Assembly: GCA_034509735.1 (NCBI GenBank)
Contig: JACGWO010000001.1
Span: 34,041,966 to 34,105,965 of the forward strand
Source: Sesamum alatum
Lineage: Eukaryota > Streptophyta > Magnoliopsida > Lamiales > Pedaliaceae
Length of the DNA: 64,000 bases
Reading direction: 5' to 3'
The number at the start of each line of letters is the position of its first letter. The stretch's first letter is position 1. The translations under genes were made by a program, and so were the position numbers. Positions 11,148 to 20,982 of this stretch are shown here, piece by piece. The notes under the pieces were generated by a model that was not told the DNA's origin, ran no database searches, and saw nothing but the letters and a program-made list of their open reading frames with translations.

Positions 11148-11863
11148 TGTTAGAATAGGTGACCATGTAAGCCAATTTTGGCAGGAATATGTAACCTATG
11201 TCTAGACAATTCTTTGGTATTTGATAAAATATGTATGAATAAAGAAGTGAAAATTCATATGGCAATACTTTGTTTACGTTCACTTATCTGCATTTACATT
11301 TCTGTTCACTACGCAAACAAAGCCCACGGACTGAGAAACGATTTCGGGGACTGGGACTACGCTTGGAGGTAGGTCCATGAAATCAGTCTTACCGAATCAG
11401 TCCGGAAATCTCCAAGTCAAGGAATCCTGAAAATGGGTATCGGGATTCCCTTTGAGACTTGCACTAAGCATCTGCTGTCGTATTTCATCGACGGGTGACG
11501 AAGGTCGTCTAAGCAGTGTTAGTGGGTCAGCATGCTAGGAAGCAGCTGACTGAGGTGACTCGCGGGAACCGTCTTACGGAGGACCTTGAGTATGGTCAGC
11601 AAGGTATGACGTGTATTCCCGGTTCCAACGGTACAGGCCAAGTTCTTTGACTTGAGGAACTGCTGAGTTTACCTGTGCATCAGGTCTGTATCTTAGATAT
11701 GGTGAGAGATTGCCAAAATACTCTTGAGTAGTCATAAGCCATGTCTAGTGCAGCTCGGGTGTACAAAGTGACAGTAGTTTCCAAGAAAGGATCTGTCTCC
11801 TGTCAAAAGGTGTTGACAGTTGAGTCTCATATATGCTCTGTGTCTTGTCCCTAAAATCTGTGG
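11148..11863 (+). repeat. RE-3 first LTR, truncated
   Basis: About 716 bp, nearly identical to 14717-15432. It stops at 'aaaatctgtggc' and is fused to pol through a 30-bp tandem duplication. Confidence 0.88.
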
Positions 11864-11917
11864 CAACAAACGAATTTCGTCCTCAATATCTTGCAACAAA
11901 CGAATTTCGTCCTCAAT
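11864..11917 (+). repeat. 30-bp tandem duplication at the LTR/pol deletion junction
   Basis: The 24-base string starting caacaaacgaatttcg occurs at 11864-11887 and again at 11894-11917, separated by 'atcttg'. In RE-10 the corresponding pol sequence (about 56580-56612) is single. It sits exactly at the breakpoint where LTR sequence ends and pol begins. Confidence 0.9.
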
Positions 11918-14705
11918 GCACAACACAAACGAAAATTAGATAATAACGGGAACGCACGTCTGTGGCACGCTAGGCTAGGTCACATATCCCAAGATAGGAT
12001 GAAAAGGTTGGTCGACTCAAAGAACCTAGAGGTTGGGGACTTGAACGATCTACCAACTTGTGAGTCCTGTCTAAGAGGGAAAATGACCAAGAGGCCCTTT
12101 GTAGGACAAAGCAGGCTTGCCACAGGTCTGTTGGACTTGGTCCATACAGACGTATGTGGACCACTAAGGACGCAGGCCCGAGGTGGGTTCTCCTACTTCA
12201 TAACCTTCACCGATGATCATTCACGGTATGGTTATGTTTACCTGATGAGGTACAAGTCTGAAGCTCTTGAGAGGTTTAAAGAATTCAGACTTGAAGTGGA
12301 GAACCAAACCAACTGCAAAATTAAAATCCTTCGGTCGGACCGAGGCGGTGAATACCTTAGTACGGAGTTCCTAGACTATCTAAAAGAACATGGTATAATA
12401 TCATAATGGACACCTCCAGGAACACCGCAGTTAAATGGTGTCTCTGAAAGCAGGAATCGAACCCTGTTGGACATGGTTCGGTCCATGATGAGTTTTACCA
12501 AATTGCCCTTATCGTTTTGGGGCTATGCACTAGAAACGGCGGCCAAATTATTGAATTTGGCGCCTACTAGCACATTGACCCAAACGCCATATGAGATATG
12601 GCACGGCAAGCCTGCATCCTACAACTACTTGAAAGTGTGGGGTAGCCCCGTATACGTCAAGAGGTTAGTGGGAGATAAGTTAGAATCTAGGTCTAGCTTA
12701 TGCAGGTTCGTTGGATACCCTAAAGAAACTGCGGGTTATTACTTTTATGACCCCTTGGAACAAAAGGTGTTTGTTTCAAGAAATGCAGTATTCTTGGAGC
12801 AAGGCTTCCCGGAGGATATCCAACCTGATGAGCTGATCCTTGAGGAATCAAGTGATGGAATCCAGCCATCAGAAGAAGCCGCGGAACCCTCACTTAGAGG
12901 ATTCAGGATAGACAGCCGAAGGGCTAACCAACCTCGAGAAGTCCAACATGCTAGGCATGAAGGACAGCCTCAGGAACAGCCAGCCACGGTTCCTGAACCA
13001 CCGGCTCCGATACAGTCAGCGCCCACAGTCACCACTGACGTTCCCGTTCTCCGTAGGTCCACTAGAGAGTCCAGACCTCCAATGAGATATGGCTCTCTAG
13101 GTGCGACCAATCTTTTGGATAACGATCCTAAGACTTATGGAGAAGCGATGTCTGACATCGACTCCGGGAAATGGCTTGAGGCCATGAAAGCCGAAATGGA
13201 CTCCATGAGCGAAAACCAAGTTTGGAGTCTCGTAGATCCACCGAAAGGTGTTAAGCCAGTGGGCTGTAAATGGGTCTACAAGCGCAAACTTGGCGTTGAT
13301 GGAGAAGTCACAACCTTTAAGGCTAGGCTTGTAGCTAAGGGATACACTCAACGACCCGGGGTCGATTTTGAGGATACCTACTCGCCTGTAGCCATGGCTA
13401 AGTCCATTCGGATTCTGCTCGCCATAGCAACATGGTATGACTATGAGATATGGCAGATGGACGTGAAAACGGCCTTCCTCAACGGTTTCGTTGAAGAAGA
13501 GATCTATATGGATCAGCCGCAGGGTTTCACAGTCACTGGAGAAGAACAGAAAGTCTGTCGCCTCCAGAAGTCCATCTATGGCCTCAAACAAGCCTCCCGA
13601 AGTTGGAACATTCGATTTGATGAAGTAATACGGGGATATGACTTCATCAAAAACGAATCCGACCCTTGTGTATACAAGAAGGTCAGTGGGAGCTCAATAG
13701 TGTTCCTAGTGCTTTATGTGGATGACATTCTGCTCATTGGTAATGACGTCAGAATGTTAGGAAACACAAAAGCATGGTTGTCAACCCAGTTTTCCATGAA
13801 TAACTTGGGTGAAGCCTCCTACATCCTAGGCATCCAGATTGTCAGGGACAGATCTAAAAGGATGTTAGGACTCACCCAAAACTCGTATATGGAGAAAGTC
13901 CTAAAGAGATATCGAATGGACAACTCCAAACGATGATTCCTTCCAATGAGGCATGGGATCAAGTTATCCAAGAAACAGTCCCCACAGACTGATGAGGAAC
14001 TTGAAAGGATGAAGGTCATCCCCTGTGCCTCCGCCGTAGGTAGCATACAATATGCGGTCCACTGCACTAGGCCTGACATTGCATACGCTTTGAGCGTAAC
14101 AAGCAAATATCAGTCCTGCGCAGGAGAGGCACATTGGAATGCTGTTAAGGGCATCCTTAAGTACCTAAGAAGGACTAAGGAAATGTTCCTAGTCTATGGC
14201 AATGGAGAACTAATTCTGGAAGGCTTTAGCGACGCTAGCTTCCAGTCTGATGACGATGATGCCAAGTCTCAATCGGGGTACGTGTTCAAACTCAATGGAG
14301 GAGTAGTAGCTTGGAAAAGTTCCAAGCAAGCAACCGTTGCTGACTCCACCACAGAGGCTGAATACATAGCAGCTTCAGAAGCTGCTAAGGAAGCGGTTTG
14401 GATGAGAAACTACATCCAAGAGTTGGGTGTGGTGCCTAGCATCACCGAGCCCGTTGTCATCTTCTGTGATAACAACGGCGCTATAGCGCAAGCAAAGGAA
14501 CCGAGATCTCATCACCGTTCCAAACATATTCTTAGACGCTACCATCTTCTTAGAGAAATGGTAGGAAGAGGTGACGTCCGGATGGACCGAGTCAACTCAG
14601 CAGACAACACAGCAGACCCGCTGACAAAGCCTATGTCGCAGAGCGCTCATACGCAACATCTTGAGAAGATGGGATTAAGCATATGGGCAATTGGCTTTAA
14701 AGGTC

Positions 14706-14716
14706 AAGTGGGAGAT
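14706..14716 (+). other. RE-3 polypurine tract
   Basis: AAGTGGGAGAT directly before the LTR start at 14717. This is the plus-strand DNA primer site of LTR elements. The LTR first bases are tggtag instead of tgttag, a single change. Confidence 0.8.
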
Positions 14717-16715
14717 TGGTAGAATAGGTGACCATGTAAGCCAATTTTGGCAGGAATATGTAACCTATGTCTAGACAATTCTTTGGTATTTGATAAAATA
14801 TGTATGAATAAAGAAGTGAAAATTCATATGGCAATACTTTGTTTACGTTCACTTATCTGCATTTACATTTCTGTTCACTACGCAAACAAAGCCCACGGAC
14901 TGAGAAACGATTTCGGGGACTGGGACTACGCTTGGAGGTAGGTCCATGAAATCAGTCTTACCGAATCAGTCCGGAAATCTCCAAGTCAAGGAATCCCGAA
15001 AATGGGTACCGGGATTCCCTTTGAGACTTGCATTAAGCATCTGCTGTCGTATTTCATCGACGGGTGACGAAGGTCGTCTAAGCAGTGTTAGTGGGTCAGC
15101 ATGCTAGGAAGCAGCTGACTGAGGTGACTCGCGGGAACCGTCTTACGGAGGACCTTGAGTATGGTCAGCAAGGTATGACGTGTATTCCCGGTTCCAACGG
15201 TACAGGCCAAGTCCTTTGACTTGAGGAACTGCTGAGTTTACCTGTGCATCAGGTCTATATCTTAGATATGGTGAGAGATTGCCAAAATACTCTTGAGTAG
15301 TCATAAGCCATGTCTAGTGCAGCTCGGGTGTACAAAGTGACAGTAGTTTCCAAGAAAGGATCTGTCTCCTGTCAAAAGGTATTGACAGTTGAGTCTCATA
15401 TATGCTCTGTGTCTTGTCCCTAAAATCTGTGGCCACAGTGACTGAACAGAAGGGAAAAGGTTTCCCTTGCGGCGTTTAGTGAGGACAGACCGACACTTAG
15501 GTCCAAAATGGGTACCTGCATCTTCCGTGCCCTAGACCCTAAGTGATGAGACCGAAGACAGAAGGACAAGTGTACTGTTAGAACCTAAATGTTCATCCCC
15601 GAATATTTCACCTAGTCTCTAGTGCCATGGACCGTTGCTAGATGGCCACCCATGGTAACAGACGGGTTCTAGGAATCCGACCAAGTCTAGCTGAATGGTG
15701 AACCTAAAGAGTCACACACTATCCACACACACTTAGTATTTAATTTGGAATTAAATATTGGAGTAAAGGAATGATTAAATTAGATTTAATCGGGTCCTAT
15801 ATTTTCTTGGAGAAATTAATTCCTTCTATTTGGTAAAAGGAATTAAATTAATAAATAGGATTTATTAAAAGGGTTGATTTAATGGGCTTAGAATAAATAA
15901 TAATATTTATTTATAATATTATATTTATTCTTTTAGCCTTTTGGAATATTTAATAGGATTTAAATATTCCATTAAATTAAAATCAACAGTCGAGATGGAA
16001 AGGGGAGATGGAAGGCTAGGATTCGTTTGACTAGGTCAAACACTAGTTTGACTAGGACTTTGACTAGGTCAAAATCCTTGTCAAATTAGGTTACTTAGAG
16101 TTTGAGTTTAAAGAGGATTAAACTCTTCCTCTATATAAACCCCTAGCTTCCAACATTTAAGGGATGATGATTCTTGAAAAACACACACAACACACACTCT
16201 CCCTCTCCTACGTCTCGTCCGCCCCCTCTCTCTTTCTCTAGCAAGAAAATATTTTTCTTAGTTCTTTTTGTTCTTGGAACATCAAGAACTTAGACGAACC
16301 AATACCGTTAATTGATAACGAGTTATTGATTCGTCCACTCCAAAAATAATACTTGTTCGTTTCTAGCACGACGTGCAAGATACATGGGTGGATCGTGTGT
16401 CACGATTTGGAGGATCTCAAGAACGAGGTCTTGGTGCAAAACGGGGAACAACGCGAGTAGCAGTTGAAGACGAAAACGACAACGGGTAGGTCTCGTTTAA
16501 GATTTTCGTCCCTCTTTATTTTTTAACTCTATGGCCTCCATGATTTATTTAATTGTTTTATGATCATGAGATACACCGAACGCCGGGAACCTCAAGGGCA
16601 CACCCCTTGAGCGTGTTCTTTAAATTAAAAGCATGCCTTTTATTTTAATATGTTTATTTTTACCGCGCTTCCGCATTCGCGCAATTCCCGGGACGATCCA
16701 CCGGATTTTCTTTCA
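14717..16715 (+). repeat. RE-3 full-length type-A LTR
   Basis: Almost 2.0 kb, ending ttttctttca, with primer site immediately after. It contains the conserved U3 block (15620-15662), hairpins such as TATTTAATT/AATTAAATA around TGG near 15738, GTTTGAC-TAG-GTCAAAC near 16030, a TATA box and a CT-rich segment at about 16198-16240. It lies between pol on the left and a leader on the right, so it could serve as 3' LTR of one unit and 5' LTR of the next. Confidence 0.92.
16132..16139 (+). promoter_or_regulatory. TATA box in RE-3 LTR
   Basis: TATATAAA followed about 60 bp later by a pyrimidine-rich (CT) stretch, the usual arrangement of a plant core promoter at the U3/R boundary. Confidence 0.6.
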
Positions 16716-17292
16716 GTGGTATCAGAGCCCGGTTCGGTGTATAGGCCTAGGGTTTATGTGCGCTATAAGCATGAAACGTGAAATTGGCATGTTTTTTATT
16801 AAATCTTGATTGTTCTTGATTTTAAGCATGTCGATTTTATTTTTTGATTCGTGTGAATTTACGAATGTTGGTGATTTTCTGTTTTTCTTGGGAAACGGGG
16901 TGGAAAAATTGAACGGAAAACGAGAAACGACGCAGCCGGCCAGCCGGGAGGGCTGGCCGCGCGCAGCCGCACGCTGCCGGCAAGGCAGACGCGCGCAGGC
17001 AAGGGAGGCCTGCGCGCGCCCGCCCAGCCGGCCGCGCGGGGGCAAGCGCGCAGCCAGGAAGGCTGCGCGCAGGCACGCGCGCAGGGCTGCGCGCAGGCGC
17101 GCGCGCAGGGCAGCGCCTCCAAGCGCGCGCCTGCGAGTCCCCGCGCGGACGGGCCCTGGGCGGCGCAGCCAGGCGCGCCCGCACGCAGACGAAGGAGTCT
17201 GCGCGCGCGCGCCCGGCAGGCGTGCCCAGTGCGCGTCTGCACGCGCACTGCGCACGGCACGGCTGGCAGCCAGCAGGCCAGCGCGCGCGCAA
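16716..17292 (+). other. Truncated leader with GC island after RE-3 LTR
   Basis: Starts like the RE-10 leader (compare 53171-53400), then passes into a GC-rich island (about 16930-17290) full of GCGCGCAGG-like units. It breaks off at the island, where type-B LTR sequence ('aataatttaaatg') takes over. The long ORFs on all frames here result from the GC skew and low complexity. Confidence 0.75.
16717..16728 (+). other. Primer-binding site (initiator tRNA-Met)
   Basis: TGGTATCAGAGC one base after the LTR terminus. It is complementary to the 3' end of plant initiator tRNA-Met, the standard Ty1/copia minus-strand primer. Confidence 0.9.
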
Positions 17293-18267
17293 AATAATTT
17301 AAATGTACATTAAATTGCATTTAATATTGGGTTTGTCATAATTGGATTACGATAAAACCCAGTCCGTTAAATTTACTCGAGAGGAGAAATAATTCCTATT
17401 TTGGAATAGGAAGAAGTTGGACTTCTTCCCTTAGTTAAACATGGCCGACATGCTCCCTTGGAGGAAGAAAAATCAGCCATGTTTCATGCTAGGTGGTATG
17501 TTGACTTATCTCTTTTGGAAAGAGACAAATCAACTCCAATCAAGCTCTTCCCTTTTGGTATGATTTGATCATACCATAAATTTTGGTAGGCTTGATTGAA
17601 GAATTGATGGTGATTGATTGGAATGAATCTAGACATCCTTGGATGAACCTAGACACATTCCAATAATCACACTAATTATGTATATATATGAGAATATACA
17701 ACACCAAGCATAAGTGATTCATTATTCATCTTTTTCTATGAAAAAGAGAAGACAAAAATCCCTCTCCTCTCTCTCAACTCTCGGCCTCTCGCCCTCTCTC
17801 ACACTTGTGTTCTTCACTTGATTCTGAATCAAGAAGAAGAACAAAGTAAGTTTAAGAGAGCACTAATTCATAGTGTTCTTCTCTTAAACCGATTCTTTCT
17901 TAAACCCGTTGCTTTCTAGTAAGAAGAGCGTGTGTTTCTTCCGGTGTGGTGTGGATCACCTTTGGAGAATCCATACGTTTGGATTTCGTGAGCATTCCAG
18001 AGAAGGAACAATGCTAGTAGCCGGGAGCATACGCTAAACAATCAATGGTAACGGTTTTACTACGCTTTGGTTGATTTAATATACAACTATGCCCTAGGTG
18101 TTTAAATATATGTTTCCAATATTTACACATTCTACATCGAACGCCCGGTTGAGCACCCAAGGGTACACCCCTTGGGATTCGTTTATTTAAATTACATTTA
18201 AATTTACGCATGTTTTCTCGCTTTCTCGCTTCCGCTCGCGCTCCCAGGCGGATCCGCTTGCACTTCA
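17293..18267 (+). repeat. RE-2 LTR, right part
   Basis: Type-B LTR from about position 1270 (within the hairpin array, ATTAAAT-TGC-ATTTAAT) to the 3' terminus cacttca at 18267. Right TSD atata follows. About 0.3 kb of LTR between 11147 and this point has been lost. Confidence 0.85.
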
Positions 18268-18272
18268 ATATA

Positions 18273-19898
18273 TACAGAATTAATGTGATTATTGGAATGT
18301 GTCTAGGTTCATCCAAGGATGTCTAGATACATCCCAATCAATCACCATCAATTCTTCAATCAAGCCTACCAACTTTTAAGGTATGATCAAATCATACAAA
18401 AAGGGAAGAGCTTGATTGGAGTTGATTTGTCTCTTTCCAAAAGAGACAAGTCAACTAACAACTAGAATCCAACATGGCTGATTTTTGCTCTCTCCAATGT
18501 GGAAATTTTCGGACATTCTTATTTAAGGGAAGATGTCCAACTTCTTCCTATTCCATAAATGGAATTAACACACCTCTCGGGTCAAAATTTAACGGACCGG
18601 GTTCTACCGTAATCCAATTACGACGAACCCAAAAATTAAATCCAATTTAATTTAATGTCCACTTAAATAATTCCCATTGATTTTTTAATCCAATTAAAAG
18701 ATCCAACATCTCAACTTTCCATATTAATCTATAAATCCTATTTACCGATTAAACGAGGGCTTGATACAATATCGGCCCATCCATCCAATGGACAATCCCT
18801 TAAGTAATCCAATTACTTATCGTCCTTTGAAATTGTCTCCAAATCAATTCCTTCACCTCCTCAGTGATTTGTGTGTGACCCTTTAGGTTCACCCTCAGCT
18901 AGACTTGAGCTCCTGTCCAATAGGAGCCCGTCACCATAGGTGGCCGTCTAGCAATAGTCCATGGCATTAGAGACTAGGTGAATGTTGGCATGAACATTTA
19001 GGCGCTGATTCCGTACGGGTACGGTCCTACTATCGACTGTCTCCCGGCCTTAGTCTAGGGTATGAAATTGGGCGTTGGTTCCCATCCTTGACTAGGCAAC
19101 TATGCTTCATACCCGAGATGCGTTTACTCTATCGATCAACGTAGGAAACCCTTTCCTACTCAATCAATTGCTATGGCCATAGACTTTCAGAGTCTAAACC
19201 ATCTCAGAGTGCATAGAAGACATCACCATCATGTACTGATAGGGGACAGATCCTATCTTGGAGTCCACAGTCCTCGCTACATACTCCAACTGCACTGGAC
19301 AAGGCTTATAATGACCATCTTACAGAATGATCACCTCTCGCCAGATCCAAGATACAGTCTTGATATGCACATGACTGCCATGATTCCTCAAGTCCGAGGA
19401 CTAATCTCGTACTATCAGAACTGGAAATTCCAGTCGTACCGACCAAGCCTCCAAGGCTTCCATATGACGATTTCCGTGAGTCACTTCAATCAGTCAATCA
19501 CCTTGTCAACTAACCCACTAAAATTGCATAGACGACCTTCGTCTGTCGCCGATGAAACTCGGCACTCACCCAGTGAATGCAATACATAGTGCAAGTCTCA
19601 ATAGGATACTCGATGCCGGTCTCGAGGTCCTCGACTTGGAACGTTTCAGACCAACCCTCAGAAGTTGGTTTCATAGCCACCATCTAATATGCAGCCCAAC
19701 TACATGGGTTATCCAATTGGTTTGTTGGCATTTGTTGTGACATTGAAACGCCGTTCAACGTTAGTAGTAAGCACAACAAACACAGTGCCAGTGATGAATA
19801 CTTACTCTATTCATCAGGATAATATTGTATTAATAAATATTGACGAATAGTTCCCAAAACCGCCAATCCAATTGGCTTTAAGGTCACATATTCTAAAA
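18273..19898 (-). repeat. RE-1 3' LTR, proximal part
   Basis: Continuation of the LTR interrupted at 10202, up to the LTR start, which is decayed to 'tattctaaaa' (19889-19898). The conserved U3 block is at 18928-18970. Short ORFs here (for example 19173-19589) are non-coding LTR sequence. Confidence 0.85.
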
Positions 19899-20977
19899 AT
19901 CTTCCACTTGACCTCAAAGCCAATTACCCATATCTCTCAGAACCTTCTGAGAGTAAGTAATCTACGATACCAGCTCAGTCTAGCAGGTCTACTTTATTTT
20001 TCTACTGAGGTAATACGGTCCAACCGTATCTCGCCTCTTTCTACCATCACTACCTGCCGATGGTGGCTGTCTAAGAATTTTCCATAGATCTTGTGATGAC
20101 ATCTCGGGCCCAAAAGGCTTTAGACATAGCCTAGTTGTCAACCTCCAAGGCAACTATTGGTCGTGCTAGGCACCACATCCATCCAATGGGTGCTATTTTC
20201 TCCAAACCACTTTCCAAAAACAACTTCCAAAACTTGACATATATTCGACTTTCTTGCTGAAACATCGTGGTATCCTGCTTGGAACCTTTCCAAGCTACCA
20301 CACTCACCATTAAGTCCGAGCATACATAGGTATTGAGACTAAATATTATTCACATGATTCTAGAAACTAGTATCGCTATAGCCTTCTAGAATCAACTCTC
20401 CATAAACTGTGCATCGAGAACACTTCTCTAATCCTTATTCAAGTCTCAAATACTGCTCTCAACTGTTGTCTATTGCCTCGTCGGTACATGCCTGATATCC
20501 GTTGTTATGTACGATGCATAAACAACATCAGGCCTTGTGCACCGAACAACATACCCATGCTGCGTACGGCAAAGACGTAGGGCATGTAAAACATCTAAGC
20601 TTCCTCATTAGTCAATCGTGACTAAGTTTTGGACAGCTTGACCCTATTCATGGAGAATTGCGTGAACAATGCCCGTGTTTCTAGTGTTTCCTAACGTCTT
20701 AATGTCATTCCAGATGAATAAGACGTTACACACTTAACACTCGGAAAACTACCACACTCCCACTGACCCTAATGCTCGTTAATAATCGGGTCATACATCG
20801 TATGGGTTCTTCAAAAAGAATATTCCAATTACATGAAATCTCAAACCCAGATTGAATTTCACGACAGATCCTTGCGGCTCCAAGCAATTGATCCAATCTC
20901 GATGTCCAACATCGCTTCTCCATATGTCCTTTGGATCATCCTCCAATTAACCAGTCGGACCCAGAAACCTGTACCCA
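19899..20977 (-). pseudogene. pol: RE-1 pol, 3' part (RNase H and late RT), decayed
   Basis: Minus-strand remnant of the end of pol, beginning next to the polypurine tract (RC of atcttccacttgacc, 19899-19913). The RT part is recognisable near 20726-20923: CNWNILFEEPIR, aligned with the WNIRFDEVIRG of intact copies, then VSGSVVVF. The YVDD motif is not readable, and frameshifts and stops are frequent. Upstream RT motifs (VKTAFLNG, YGLKQ) are absent because sequence equivalent to the end of the linker is joined directly to WNIRFDE. The same junction is seen in RE-5. The region ends at the RE-4 target site. Confidence 0.8.
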
Positions 20978-20982
20978 TCAGG

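Larger units (their letters stand above)
11864..14716 (+). pseudogene. pol: RE-3 pol: integrase, RT and RNase H, two stop codons
   Basis: The largest surviving coding region in the window, in one frame from about 11891. The integrase zinc domain has WHARLGH (about 11962) and CESC (12059-12070). The catalytic acids are D (12149, HTDVCG), D (12338, SDRGG) and E (12446, SESRNR; the first Arg of the usual ERRNR is changed to Ser). RT keeps VKTAFLNG, YGLKQASR and YVDD (13715-13726). RNase H keeps TEAEYIAASEA and FCDNNGAIA. Two premature stops interrupt the frame: TAA at 12404-12406 (a Glu in RE-10) and TGA at 13934-13936 (a Gly codon elsewhere). A 1-bp loss near 14671 shifts the last codons, so reading runs into the LTR. 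Gag and protease are deleted. The gene would copy and integrate element DNA; this copy is dead. Confidence 0.92.
11148..17292 (+). mobile_element. RE-3, rearranged type-A element (partial LTR-pol-LTR-leader)
   Basis: Order: 5' part of a type-A LTR (11148-11863), pol (11864-14716), a full type-A LTR (14717-16715), then a primer-binding site and leader (16716-17292) of what would be a second element sharing that LTR. The right end is broken inside the GC island, where type-B LTR sequence resumes, so no TSD can be paired with the left flank gcctc (11143-11147). Best read as the remnant of a tandem LTR-internal-LTR-internal-LTR array shortened by deletions. Alternatively, two adjacent insertions lost their common boundary. 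Confidence 0.78.
10203..18267 (+). mobile_element. RE-2, solo type-B LTR split by RE-3
   Basis: Starts TGTTAGAATAGG at 10203, ends cttca at 18267, and is flanked by the perfect 5-bp duplication atata (10198-10202 and 18268-18272). Removing it rejoins tactcatatata to tacagaatt, which matches the corresponding stretch of a type-B-related LTR (RC of about 17680-17705). No internal region of its own is present, so it is a solo LTR. RE-3 later inserted in it, and about 0.3 kb of the LTR, including the conserved U3 block, is missing at the RE-3 right edge. Confidence 0.88.

Noticed and set aside
13097..13591. 164-codon minus-strand frame inside RE-3 (and the similar 57823-58275)
   Set aside because: Antisense shadow of the conserved RT coding region; the sense strand carries recognisable RT motifs.
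16722..17320. Several 150-177-codon frames on both strands, rich in Arg and Ala
   Set aside because: They overlap on several frames of a GC island in the leader; composition is low-complexity and no start context or family signature is seen.
19173..19589. 138-codon plus-strand frame
   Set aside because: Falls entirely in minus-strand U3 of the RE-1 LTR; homologous positions in other LTRs are not open in the same way.
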